The notes under the pieces: model-generated
What the model was told of the DNA's origin: nothing
The model's input: the letters and a program-made list of their open reading frames with translations, nothing else
Databases searched by the model: none
Assembly: GCF_003431825.1 (NCBI RefSeq)
Contig: NZ_CP020084.1
Span: 81,830-145,829 of the forward strand
Length of the DNA: 64,000 nt
Direction of reading: 5' to 3'
Origin: Blastomonas fulva
Lineage (GTDB): Bacteria; Pseudomonadota; Alphaproteobacteria; Sphingomonadales; Sphingomonadaceae
Part shown: positions 52,393 to 62,839 of the stretch, one piece after another
Position numbering within the stretch: position 1 is the first letter of the stretch
Layout: each line of letters opens with the position of its first letter
Made by a program: the position numbers and the translations under genes

Positions 52393-53955
52393 ATGAAATC
52401 AAAAAGCGCCTCCTTCCACCTAGTCCTGACCCTTGAGGCCGTCGGCGCTATCCTGTTTGCGGGTGGCTTGGCGATGGGGGTGGGTGCCGTCGGTGGCGAG
52501 CGTCTGGACGGTTACACGGGTGCGGCAGTCGCAATCTTGCTGATGACAGGCGGAGCTGTGCGCGGGGCCGTGATGGCGGCGAATGAAGCGGTCGCTGCGG
52601 CAGGCGCGCAGCGGCAAGTGGCTGGCCTGCGCCAGCTCTTGATCCCGCATTTGCTGTCCGGCTGCCTTGCAGAACCGCTGCCTCCAGGGGAAGCTGCGAC
52701 GGTTGCTGTTGACCAGGTCGAGGCGCTGCGGATGCGCGCCTTGCGCTTCGCGCCGGTCCGCTTTGCTGCCGTGGCAGCACCAGTGCTGGTGCTGGCGGCG
52801 ACCGCCTCTGCCTCGCTGATCGCAGCGGCGATCCTGCTGTTCACTTTCGTCTTCTTCGTGCTGGTGCTGATCCTGGTCGGCACGGCAGCAGCGCGGGAGG
52901 CGGACGCGCAGCTTGCTGCGCTGTCCACCCTGTCAGGCCTGCTCGAAGACCGTCTCCGCCACCTCCCGATCATCCGTCATTTCGGAGCTGAGGAACGGAT
53001 TGCCCGGCAGATCGGGCAATCCTCGCGCGAAGTGTCGCAGCGCACACTGGCCGTCCTGCGCAAGGCCTTCCTATCGAGTGGGGCGCTTGAATTTTTCGCG
53101 GCTTTGGCGGTGGCGCTCGTGGCAGTCTATTGCGGCTTTAGCCTGCTTGGCCTGTTGCCGTTCAAGGTGCCCGAGGAGCTGACGCTGGGCGAGGCCTTCT
53201 TCGCGCTGGCGCTCGCGCCCGAGTTCTACCTGCCGATGCGCCGGCTTGCCGCAGCCTATCACGAAAAGCAGCTGGGCGAGGCGGCAGAGCGCGCTATTGC
53301 CCCTCTGCTTTCCGAAGCCGCCGCGCCCCGGCCCGCAACCACCCCCTTCGCCGGACTTGCCGTGGACGGAATGGCCCTACAGCTGGGCGAGCGGCGCGTC
53401 GGCCCGCTTTCGTTCGCGATTCGGCAGGCCGGGATCATCGCGCTGCTTGGTCCGTCAGGGAGCGGCAAGACCTCGGTGCTGGCGGCGATCGCTGGTCAGA
53501 TTGTGCCTGCCGACGGGACAATCTGCGTGGCGGGCAGCGCGTGCGGCCCTGATGCCAGTTCCATCGCCTGGGCAGCCCAAAGACCTTTGCTACTTCCGGG
53601 GACACTCGCCCAGAACCTCGCGCTGGCCCGCCCCGACGCCGCCCGCGAGGCTATCCTCGAAGCGGCGACCATGGTCGGTCTGGGGGGGCTGCTGATGCGG
53701 CGCGGTCTCGATCTGCCGATTGACCCGGGCGGGGCGGGGCTTTCGGGAGGAGAGCGCCGCCGTATCGGGATCGCCCGTGCCATTCTTTCCGATCGGCCGC
53801 TGATCTTGCTGGACGAGCCGACGGCCGACCTTGATGCTGCCTCAGCTGCCGAGATCGCCACGCTCATCGAGCGTCTCGGCCGGGAGCGCGCACTCATCAT
53901 TGCCACACATGACAGCCAGTTGGTTCCCCTTGCGCAGGCGGTGGTGCGTCTATGA
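52393..53955 (+). CDS. cydD: ABC exporter subunit CydD
   Basis: A 520-residue ABC transporter half with five or six membrane helices in the first 280 residues. The nucleotide domain has Walker A LLGPSGSGKTS (about 352-362), signature LSGGERRRIGIARAIL and Walker B PLILLDEPTADLD. The pair CydDC exports glutathione and cysteine and is needed to assemble cytochrome bd. cydC overlaps its end by 4 bases. No strong ribosome site is visible at the ATG. Confidence 0.93.
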   Translation: MKSKSASFHLVLTLEAVGAILFAGGLAMGVGAVGGERLDGYTGAAVAILLMTGGAVRGAVMAANEAVAAAGAQRQVAGLRQLLIPHLLSGCLAEPLPPGEAATVAVDQVEALRMRALRFAPVRFAAVAAPVLVLAATASASLIAAAILLFTFVFFVLVLILVGTAAAREADAQLAALSTLSGLLEDRLRHLPIIRHFGAEERIARQIGQSSREVSQRTLAVLRKAFLSSGALEFFAALAVALVAVYCGFSLLGLLPFKVPEELTLGEAFFALALAPEFYLPMRRLAAAYHEKQLGEAAERAIAPLLSEAAAPRPATTPFAGLAVDGMALQLGERRVGPLSFAIRQAGIIALLGPSGSGKTSVLAAIAGQIVPADGTICVAGSACGPDASSIAWAAQRPLLLPGTLAQNLALARPDAAREAILEAATMVGLGGLLMRRGLDLPIDPGGAGLSGGERRRIGIARAILSDRPLILLDEPTADLDAASAAEIATLIERLGRERALIIATHDSQLVPLAQAVVRL

Positions 53956-55565
53956 ACGAGCGCGAACTTCTCGCCGACTTGCTGGACGCCACCGGAACGG
54001 GGCGCAGCCGTTTGCGGCTCGCTGCTGCGGCGGGTGCGGTTGCCAGTCTGTCGGCTGTGGCTCTGCTTGGCCTTTCGGGCTGGTTCCTCGCGTCGGCGGC
54101 GCTGGCCGGCGCGGCCGGGGTCGTGGCGGCACAGGGATTCAACTACCTCATCCCCTCGGCCGCAATCCGGCTGCTTGCGATCCTGCGCACGGCGGGCCGC
54201 TATGGCGAGCGCCTGCTCGGGCATCAGGCAGCACTGGAGGGTATGGCAGCACTGCGCGCCCGCCTGTTCGCCCGCCGGGCCGCGATCGACTCACGCGCGG
54301 ACAGCGATGATGCGGGTGCTGCCAGCGCAGCCTTGCTCGACGATATTGCCGCGCTCGAGGACATCGTCATCCGCCGACCTGCGGTTTCTGCCGGATTGGC
54401 AGGAGCCGTGCTTTCGGTGGCGCTGGCCGCCCTGGCCGGGTGGAAGGCTGCCGCGGTTCTGGCGTTGGTGCTCGTCGCATTGCCGTTGTTCCTGCGCTCT
54501 TTGACCCTGCATCTGACGGCCAAGCCATCCGCACAGCTTGCCGATGCTCTCGTGTCTCTTCGTAAGGCGATGACCGAGTTTGCCGCCGTCCGCGCAGAGA
54601 TTGCAGCCTATGGTTTGACACCTCGGATCATCGAGGCACTCGCTCCGCTGGAAGCCGCGCATGACCGCGCGAAAACGCAGCTCGTCAAGGCTGAGGCCAT
54701 GATCGGCGCGGCGCAGACCCTCTACACGGCAGCCGTCGTAGCGATGGTGTTTGCGCTGTCCGATGGCACAGCGCCGATTGTCGCCCTCGCGGTGCTGGCA
54801 AGCGGGGCAGGGGTTGAGGCAACAGGCGGCCTTACGCGTAATGCTCTGCGCAAGGCGGGGATCGAGCGCTCGCTTGCCCGCTTGGCTGAACTGTCGCGTT
54901 CACCCGAGGTTGCGGCTCCTTACGAGGTCCGGCCGACACCGGCAGCGCCGCTGGTGCTCGGCGCAACCGCAATCGCCCCGGGCGAGCGTGTCGCGATCAG
55001 TGGCATTTCCGGATCGGGCAAGACGCGTCTGATCGAGGCCTTGGCGGGTCTGCGTCCGGCGGCGCATCCGCTACGTGTCGGAGGTGTGCCAATTGCCGAG
55101 GTCAACGCCGATGACCTGCGACGTCAATTCGCGCTCGCGCCGCAGGATCCGGCGCTGCTCGTGGGCACGGTGGCCGATAACCTGCGCATCGCGGCACCAG
55201 GGATTGATGCCGACATGATGCTTGTTGCGCTGCGGATTGTTGCGCTTGAGGCGCGAATCGTCACCGCGCCCGATGGCCTCGACACCTGGCTGTCGAGCGA
55301 TGGTGGATTTCTCTCGGGCGGTGAACGCAAGCGCCTGGCACTGGCCCGCGCGCTGCTGGCGCGGCGGCCATGGCTATTGCTTGATGAACCGACCGAGGGG
55401 CTGGACAAGGCGACAGAGCTAGCGGTGGTCGAAAATCTTCAGGGCTGGCTGGATAAAACCGGGACCGGGCTGATTCTTGTTTCGCACCGCCCCGCTGCAC
55501 TTGTGTTGAGTCACAGGGCCCTGCCGATCACTTCGCTTGAGGCTTGGGAGGACGGAGCAGCTTGA
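53952..55565 (+). CDS. cydC: ABC exporter subunit CydC
   Basis: A 537-residue partner of CydD. The membrane half begins with LRLAAAAGAVASLSAVALLG. Walker A is ISGISGSGKTRL, signature LSGGERKRLALARALL and Walker B PWLLLDEPTEGLD. ATG 53952 lies inside the cydD end. Confidence 0.93.
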   Translation: MNERELLADLLDATGTGRSRLRLAAAAGAVASLSAVALLGLSGWFLASAALAGAAGVVAAQGFNYLIPSAAIRLLAILRTAGRYGERLLGHQAALEGMAALRARLFARRAAIDSRADSDDAGAASAALLDDIAALEDIVIRRPAVSAGLAGAVLSVALAALAGWKAAAVLALVLVALPLFLRSLTLHLTAKPSAQLADALVSLRKAMTEFAAVRAEIAAYGLTPRIIEALAPLEAAHDRAKTQLVKAEAMIGAAQTLYTAAVVAMVFALSDGTAPIVALAVLASGAGVEATGGLTRNALRKAGIERSLARLAELSRSPEVAAPYEVRPTPAAPLVLGATAIAPGERVAISGISGSGKTRLIEALAGLRPAAHPLRVGGVPIAEVNADDLRRQFALAPQDPALLVGTVADNLRIAAPGIDADMMLVALRIVALEARIVTAPDGLDTWLSSDGGFLSGGERKRLALARALLARRPWLLLDEPTEGLDKATELAVVENLQGWLDKTGTGLILVSHRPAALVLSHRALPITSLEAWEDGAA

Positions 55566-55739
55566 GCGCGCCGCCCTGTTCCGGACATTCTGCGACCTGA
55601 TTTGAAGCAATGTTCGGGTGCAGCGGCCGGCTCGTGCCTTCCGACAGGAAAGGTGCCGATCAACACCCGGCGGGAACCAAAGTTGTAAATGCGCGACATA
55701 TCCGGCATTCAGCCGATAACAGAGCGAGGGAAACGCGGA

Positions 55740-56201
55740 ATGGACATCGGTATTGAAGCGCCCGACCGGGCCCGATCGGCGCAGGCGATCAAAAAGCTGC
55801 TTGCTGATACTTACGCCTTGTACCTCAAAACCCATGGTTATCATTGGAACGTCGAGGGGCCACACTTCCAGCAACTCCATGCCCTATTCATGGAGCAATA
55901 CACCGAGATGTGGACTGCCGTTGACGAACTGGCCGAAAGAATTCGAGCCCTCGGCCACTATGCGCCCTCGTCCTACGCGGAGATGGCATCAGTATCATCA
56001 ATTGCAGAGGAAACGGGCCGGCCAGACTGGCGCGAAATGGTGGCAAACCTCGCCAAGGGTCACGAGGAAGTCGTCCGGTCAGCCAGGGAGGTCCTCAGGA
56101 TCGCGGAAGAAATAGGTGACGATGCCACTGCTGACGTCGTCACGCCCAGAATAACACTGCATGAAAAAACGGCGTGGATGCTGCGGGCGACTGGAGCATG
56201 A
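55740..56201 (+). CDS. dps: Dps-family ferritin-like protein
   Basis: A 153-residue Dps/NapA protein. The dimer-interface iron site is intact: LYLKTHGYHWNVEGPHF and then MEQYTEMWTAVDELAERIRALGHYAPS, with His and Asp/Glu ligands. It sequesters iron and shields DNA from peroxide. ATG 55740 follows a GAGGGAAA site. An AT-rich region with a dyad lies downstream. Confidence 0.92.
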   Translation: MDIGIEAPDRARSAQAIKKLLADTYALYLKTHGYHWNVEGPHFQQLHALFMEQYTEMWTAVDELAERIRALGHYAPSSYAEMASVSSIAEETGRPDWREMVANLAKGHEEVVRSAREVLRIAEEIGDDATADVVTPRITLHEKTAWMLRATGA

Positions 56202-56242
56202 ATTAATCACAGGAAAAAGCTGTGCGCGACCAGCTTATTGGT

Positions 56243-56258
56243 TTGAGACGATTCTCAA
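56243..56258. promoter_or_regulatory. dyad in the AT-rich gap after dps
   Basis: TTGAGA-CGAT-TCTCAA, perfect 6-bp arms, in a 240-base gene-free AT-rich region (56202-56442). A second short palindrome, AACAT-A-ATGTT, follows at 56262-56272. A Fur/Irr-type box or a weak terminator are both possible. Confidence 0.35.
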
Positions 56259-56442
56259 TTTAACATAATGTTTATTATCAATTTTCGGAATTGTCTCTGC
56301 AATTTAGACAAGACACTATTTCCGCTAGATAGAGATGTCACTACCTGATGCAGTGGGGGCTGTGCAAATAACAGTGTTGGCCACGAGGCACCACTAGGTC
56401 TTTGCGGCACGCGGCGGCATCGACTGACTGTCGCTCGCCAAT

Positions 56443-56825
56443 TCAACGCCATCGCACAACGGTGCCGGTACGCAACATTGCAGCGCCCAGATCGCGGCCA
56501 TCGCTCAGCCTGCAAGACGCAACAACCCGACCGTAGCTTTGATGCGAAGCCCGGCAGCGCATTGGCGGTGCAGAAACCTTTACATGGCCAGAAGAAAGCC
56601 TCCCCTTGGCCCCGCCCAGAAGAGCGACCAGAGCATCGCGAGCCTCGACCCCTGAAGACCGCGGGCAAGGGTGCCCCGCCGGCAACTGCCGTCCAATTCG
56701 CGCGCAGCAATGTTGCCCAGGCGGATCTTCGGCCCTTCCGCGCACCAGATCGGGCCATCTCCATCCCAGACAGCAACCGGTGTGCAGAGGAACGCTGCAC
56801 TGGCGGCTACCGTCAGCAAACTCAT
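56443..56825 (-). pseudogene. frameshifted thermonuclease (SNase-like) gene
   Basis: The first frame gives a signal-like start and the nuclease opening VAVWDGDGPIWCAEGPKIRL with AARELDGSC. After about 56670 homology continues in another frame as GHPCPRSSGVEARDALVALL and GAKGRLSSGHV. One missing C in a CGGC/GGGG run would restore a single reading frame. The C terminus seems to shift again near 56450. Either a young pseudogene or a sequence error. Confidence 0.7.
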
Positions 56826-56945
56826 CCTGAGAACCTTCTCCTTTGCCTTAGTTTAACCTTGAAGCGCGTCATCTGAACGGTCGAATACATTGGTGGCGCG
56901 GCACTGGACAATCACGCCGGACCCATATCACACCAAGATATTGGA

Positions 56946-58980
56946 TTATGCTTGGAGCACAGAGGTTTGGGACATAGGACAGGCCCGCCTTTGGATAAGA
57001 TGTTCGACTTTCTGACGGACCTCGACATCAAACTTGGGACTCCGGTGTCCGAGATACTGGTTGAGAAAAGCGCGATCTGCCGACCCGTGCGGAGGCAACA
57101 TCTGGCTGGCGAGCACCTTCTCCACCATTAAATCAAGCCGAACCCTCGCCTCAGCCCGTGGTCCGGCGGGCTTTAATGCGCCGCATCTGATCATTCTCCC
57201 GCGCACTTCCGGACGAAAGCAAACGCATGTTGGATTATAGTATTTTTCCAACCATTTGTAGTCCGGATGCTTGCTATTCCAGTCCACTTCTCCGCTCTCG
57301 ATCCCGCATAATAGTGCCTCCAGTTTTGCTCTTGTTGCCTCAATACGGGTAGCACGAGGCTGCAAGTGACCGGACGCGATCAGGCGGGCGCGCAAATCAG
57401 GGCGGTGCCCGGGAAAGCTGGGTGACAGAAGATTCCTCAGTCTATCTTCGGCTTGGCTGAGGTTGCCATTTTGCCGCAGTTTTGCGCGGCCCTGGATAAT
57501 GTCTTCAACAAGCGCTTCAGCCTGAAGCGTCGAATTCCCTTTGCTGAAGCTCGAGAGTTCGATCCGCGAGTGCTGGATCGAGCCCGCTGCAAACTCAACA
57601 TCGAACAGGGGCACTCGCTCTACAGGAATATCGATGCCCCCCAGTCTGAGAGCCGTGCGCCTCGGAGCGGTGGTGCTGAACTGGCCGTCGGGACTAATGT
57701 TGGTCTTCAGCATGGCCACGTCCGCAAGGGTATCGAGCGAGAATGTCAGCTCGTCCTCGGCCGCGTAAACCTCCCGCATGGGGTCCAAAAATGACCGGTA
57801 GTATTGCCGCGAGCGGGAGACCGCGACGCTCAACGCGTCGACAGCATAATAGTAGGTGCTGCCCGGTTTCTGCTCCGCCTTTCTGATCAGGCGTCCGATC
57901 TTCTGGATGGCATTGCGGTAATTGTAGGGGTTCCAGGCGCAGTCGAAGCCGAGATGAAGCTCAGGGTAATCGAAGCCTTCGCGAAGCCGATAGACAACGC
58001 AAGCGATCTTGGTTGTGCCATGCGGGTCGCGCCAAGCCTGGAGCTGTGGGTCGAATTCATCAGCGCCTTGTCCCGCTCTACTTTCGCCCAGAATGGCGGT
58101 CGCATAGTTTTGCGTGCCGAAAATCGTGTTGATGTATTCCGCGCAGGCCCGCGCATGCGCCTTGCTGGGTAACCAGAAAATAGCTTTCGAGCCGCTGTGA
58201 TTGGCCTGGTACAGGTTCGCCATAAGCCGATATCTGTGTTCCACCAGCGCAGGAACGTCTCGCGGTCGCAGCCCCGCCCGGCGAGTTCCTGAACCTGCCG
58301 GGTCAGCTTCTCGAACGTACTGTCGGCACAATCCTCGTCGATAACGATATTGCTCCTTTCATGTTGGAAGGCCCTTCTCAGGTCGCAGTATTCGTCCGAC
58401 AATTTGAGCTCGAGCTTCAGCGAGCAATCGACGCGCACCAGATCGACGCTGTTCAGGTGGCCGCTGTCAAATGCCGACTGATAGCCATAAAAAGCAGTGT
58501 GGTTTTGCCGCTGGCCCATGGTGCTCTCGTTCAGCATCCACGGAGTTGCCGAGATCCAGACCGTCTTGTGGCCATCGACCGAATGACGGGGAAGCACCGC
58601 TTCTGTTGGGTGGCCGATTGGAACGCACCTCCCATATGACATTCATCAACGAGGGCGATGTGAGGGCTGTCCTTGTCGATCAGTCCCTTGACGCAGGATG
58701 ACACATATTTCCGCCAGGTGAGAAAATGCCACTGCTGGGCGGGGTCGGCGAGACCCTCTTCAACGAGCTCGGCGAGGCTGGCGCGGGCCTGCTTCAACAG
58801 GTCAATCGTGTGGGCGAGATAGTAGACCTCGCCAATTCCGAGTGAACGGGCCAGCATCGCCATCACAACCGTCTTCCCTGTCCCGGTCGGGGCTTCCAGA
58901 TAGGCATAGTCGCTTCTGGCGAGGATCTCTTCCAGGTTGTCGACGAGATTGATCTGATAGTCCCGGGCTGTTCTCGCAGA
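56946..58980 (-). pseudogene. DEAD/DEAH helicase, split over several frames
   Basis: Three overlapping reading frames together make one superfamily 2 helicase. The N-terminal frame holds YLEAPTGTGKTVVMAML (Walker A, near 58880) and IALVDECHMGG (box II, near 58640). The middle frame begins around KTVWISATPWMLNE (motif III, near 58560). The C-terminal frame from 58331 (461 codons) has GFDYPELHLGFDCAWNPYNYRNAIQKIGRLIRK-type motifs V and VI and a 250-residue tail. Frame changes are needed near 58590 and 58240. The motifs themselves are intact, so the breaks are recent or are sequence errors. Confidence 0.75.
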
Positions 58981-59112
58981 CGCGCCCTGCTCGCAATGTT
59001 GATCGCCAGGATCATCGTCGCGGCGGAAATCCGGGCTTTGTCGTTCCAGTCTGCAGCATGTCCTTTCCTTTCGAGGCAGATTTTCATTGTATCGTTCAGT
59101 GCTGGGGATGGC

Positions 59113-59322
59113 TCACCGCCAGAAACCGTCGCGCCTTTGGCCGTGCTGGTTGTCGTAGTTTTCGCGGGTGTCGTAGGCGCTCTTGCGGATACCCACTTCG
59201 ACGCGCTGCCCGCCGACGTTGCGGATGTGGAGGTCGCGCAGATCGACCTTGTTGCGCTGGGCCCAGTCCTTCGCCTCGCGTTCACTCCCGAAGGTCCCTG
59301 CGTCTTCGTAGTCAAATGCCAT
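59113..59322 (-). CDS. small hypothetical protein of the tra region
   Basis: A 69-residue, charged soluble protein with no known family. AAGGAG lies 8 bases before the ATG (AGGAAGGAGAACAGAC). It sits between the broken membrane gene and the broken helicase, all on the same strand. Confidence 0.65.
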   Translation of the reverse strand: MAFDYEDAGTFGSEREAKDWAQRNKVDLRDLHIRNVGGQRVEVGIRKSAYDTRENYDNQHGQRRDGFWR

Positions 59323-59361
59323 GTCTGTTCTCCTTCCTGATGATGATGTTGACGGCCCGTT

Positions 59362-59740
59362 TCAGGGGCTTTGCGCGACCCTTGTGCAGCGGGAGAAAGG
59401 CATCGGCGCGCTGTTCCTGAAAAGAGCCGCGCGCTGCGCCACCAGCCTCACAAAGGCGGCCGCGATCGTGCCCACCAGAACTGCGACAAGGATCACCAGA
59501 CCTATCGCCACAACTCGGCGGCCATTTCTGGTTATCGAGGGCGGCTCGCAGATCAGCGCATCCCTGAACCCCGTGCGTATTGAGGTCGCAGACCACAAAG
59601 CTGTCCCCGCCAGCGGCACGCGCAATCTCCGAGAGTCCTGCCTCGTTCACCAGATTGGTCAGGGTAACTTGCTGCGTGAGGTGAATCTCGAAAGTGTCTG
59701 AAGGCGGTTTGCTCGCTTTTGTATGGCCCATCTGTGTCAC
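59362..59740 (-). pseudogene. small membrane protein gene with one frameshift
   Basis: The first frame starts at GTG 59740 with AGGAGG upstream and runs through SFVVCDLNTHGVQGCADLRA. After about 59520 a hydrophobic helix continues in another frame (RRVVAIGLVILVAVLVGTIA). Dropping one C in TGGCCGCCG would join the two. Function unknown; it follows traI and may be a plasmid maintenance or transfer accessory gene. Confidence 0.5.
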
Positions 59741-59857
59741 GATCTTCCTCCTATCGGCTGCGTTCGATGTTGCGTTCGGGAACGTCCAATTGCGGCGTTG
59801 CCCGAAGGCTCGCCGGATCGATCCGTGAGGCAGATGCTTGCCTGTCCTCAGGCGCCC

Positions 59858-62749
59858 TCAAATGATCGGGAATTGTGGGGCGAAACTCGCCAGCTTCGCG
59901 GCCGCTGCGCTTCGTCTCGACCTGCTTTTCGCCAAGGTTTCGAGCGCGCTGGTCTTGCCGCCCGGATTGCGGTCGATCTGCGCCAGGAGCCGATCGCGGT
60001 CGTTGGTGACGATTGTGATGTCATCGCGCACCCGTGTCATCATGACGAGCGCCAGACGCTGGTTTGACAAGTGCCGGCTGATGAGTGCATCTCACCGATC
60101 GCCATGTCGCGGGTGTCGCCCTGCGCCTGATGCATGTTATCGCATAGGCCAGCCCCAGGCGCTCGAGCATGCGGTCATTCTGCTTGAGTTCTACGGTCTC
60201 GCCTGCCTTGTTCTCGAGCGTGACGATCCCATCCTGATTCCGAGGATCCTCGCCTCCTCGGACTTCATCAGCCCCTGGCATCATCCTTTTCGGTCCAGCG
60301 GATCTTGTCGCCTTCGTAGATTGTCTCCTTGTGCTTTCGGAGAGCCTCAAGGCATCGCGCTTGTCCGAAGGGTCGATTGCCGCCGGATCGAATTTGATCA
60401 GCTTGCCGCTTTCATCGCGCAGCATGACCCGGCCCTTTGCATCGATGCCTTCGACATCGTACCGGCCCCGAACAAGCCCTCCGGGGGCGTTCTGGCGCGT
60501 CACCTCGAGCAACTGACCCGTGCTGTAGGTTGCGGCGTAGCGCAGCTCCTCGCGCGTCGCGTGGGCCGGGAGGAGAGTGGTCAGCCTAAGCCCTTCCCCT
60601 GGATCGCCCCTTCTGCCTTCAGGCCCTGCTGGACCATTCGGTTGAGTTCGCCGCGCGCCGCACGTCCTGACGAATAAATCGCGGTTCGCTCGCGATCGTC
60701 CGGCGACAGCTCCAGCCATTTTTGAGCGGTGACCTTGAGGTGGTCTGCGCCTGCTTCCACGACGCGCTCGCCAAGCGAGGCAAAGCTTCCTTGAACATGC
60801 CGGCGCGCACCAGGCCGCCGCTTCTTTCATGTGCTCGGTGCGTTGCCGCAGACTGGTGTCGATGCGGGCCATTGCGGGTTGTCGGACTGGATCAGCGAAA
60901 AGCTTTGCCCGCCTCGATCGGTTGCAACTGAGCGCGGTCTCCATCATGACCAGCTTTTCAACACCAAGCCGGTTGGCGATCGTGAGCAGGTCATTCATCG
61001 CTTGTTCGCAACCAGCGACGCCTCGTCCAAGACAGCACTTTGCCGCGCAAAGCTTCGCGCGATGCCTCGAACTTCGGACCCGACCCCGCAAGCGCGGGCC
61101 GCAGATGCTCATTCACAAAGGATGAGACGGTTCTTGCTGCGATTTCCTGCCTGACGACCTCTCCATCTGGCCCGCGTATCTCCGTCCGGTCCGAAGATCG
61201 CTGACCATCTTGGTTGGCAAAGGCGAGGCCGATCACCTCCCTTCCCTCCTGATGCGCCACGCTGCAATCGCCGAGATGATCGTCGTCTTTCCGGCACCTG
61301 CGACACCCTGGATCACGACCGTGCGGTCCTTGCTGGCGAGCGCCAGTGTTCCGGCGGCAATCTGCTCGGCGTTGAGGTCATGAGTGCCCGCAACTTGCCG
61401 CAAGCGCCCGGGCGCCTCGGCGGCTTCGATAATGGCCTGGCCTGCACCCTTTCCCGCGGCGACATTAGCGAGCGTTGCCCGCTCTATCTCGACATGTTCA
61501 GTGTGGTGTATTTCTCGGGCCGGCCATCGAGCCTGCCGCTCTTGCCCTCAAGCACCTCCCGTCGGCCACCAAGACGCCGATCCGTGCTTCCACCCGTCAG
61601 CGGTCACGCTTTTACGCCGAGGTCGAGCGCGGTCTTGACCAGGTCGCCCCGGTCCAGGAGGTTTCGCGTTCGCTGATGACCCTGATCGCAGAAGCGGTTG
61701 CCATCTCAGTGCGCAGCTGCGTGGGCGTCAGGGTGATCCGTTGCAGGCCATTGGTTGTCAGTGTGTCCGCTGGCCGGGTGTAGAGCTTCACGCTGTCGCG
61801 GAGCACGCTCAGCGTTTCCTGCACCCGCTGAGGCGATCCCAATGGGCTTTCGCGCGCCTCCGAGCCGCGTTCCCGTGCCTGTTCGACCAGCGCCTTGGCA
61901 TCGAACCCCAGCCCGGCAGCGCGCTTGGCCCATTCTTGCCTGAGCGCCAGCTTGTCGTCCGATTCAGCTTGGGATCGCGGTGCGCTTGTGATTTCACGCA
62001 AGGCTTCTGCGTCGTTTGCGCTCTTCCCGAGTTCTCGGCCGTCGCCAGAATGGTCAGGCGACGCTGGCTGAAAGCTTCGATCACATCGCGCCCAGCCCTT
62101 GATCTCGAACTGGCCGTGCTTGCCCGTGATCTGGGTTTCGTAGCCGAGCTTCTCGAGGTTCGTCCGCAGCGCGGCGTTGTAGATGGAGCCAAGGACTGTG
62201 TTGTTCTTCCAGATCTCTCCGTTCCAAAGCGCCTTCCATTGCCAGCCTTGTCCTGCGTCATCGCAGCAATGACAGCATGGGTATGGTTCTGCGGGTCCAG
62301 CGCCCGGTCGTGTCGTGCTGGAACAGGGCATAGAGGAGCTTGCCTGTGACCACGCCCTCGCCGTTGGCATTGCGTGATCTATCGCGGGCCTGCGCATAGT
62401 GCTTCTCGAGATAGGCCATGGTCGCCTTGACCGCGGCCAGCTGTGCGTCGAGGATCCGCTTGTCTCCGCCCAACTGCGCCAGCAGGCTGGCCGATTTCGG
62501 CATGGAGAATGTGAGGTCTATTCCCGAGCGGCGGTTTGCGTTGCCATTTACGACGGTGTCATCGGGCAGTTTGCCATCGAGGACTTTTTCGAAGTCATCC
62601 TTGGCAACGGGACCAGCAAGACCGAGTGCTTCGGCGCCCTTCCCGCCCCATTCGCTGAGCTCCGCAGGGCCATCGCCGACATAGTAGTCGTCCTTGGCGA
62701 AGTAGTTTGCGGCGCCGCCTGCTGATGCGACTGATGCGACCGAAAGCAT
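59858..62749 (-). pseudogene. traI: MobF-family relaxase/helicase TraI, many frameshifts
   Basis: Read across frames this is a complete TraI of roughly 960 residues. The relaxase N terminus starts at ATG 62749 (MLSVASVASAGGAANYFAKD) and contains DLTFSMPKSASLLAQL. The trwC-like part continues as WKALWNGEIWKNNTVLGSIY and QITGKHGQFEIKGW. The helicase has Walker A VIQGVAGAGKTTII near 61290 and ends in RLALVMMTRVRDD and TNDRDRLLAQIDRNPGGK near 60000. At least eight frame changes are needed, yet the motifs stay intact. It lies just downstream of traD, the F-like order. In F, TraI nicks oriT and unwinds the transferred strand. Confidence 0.85.
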
Positions 62750-62839
62750 CTCAGGCTACCCTTGCCTGTTCGCGCCGGAGCATCGGCCCTGCACATTGTG
62801 CGCAGATAGGGGCACACTGGCAGGTCTGTCCTGCCGCGC

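Noticed and set aside
56255..56800. 181-codon open frame on the minus strand
   Set aside because: It is one of the off-frames of the broken thermonuclease gene and continues into AT-rich non-coding DNA.
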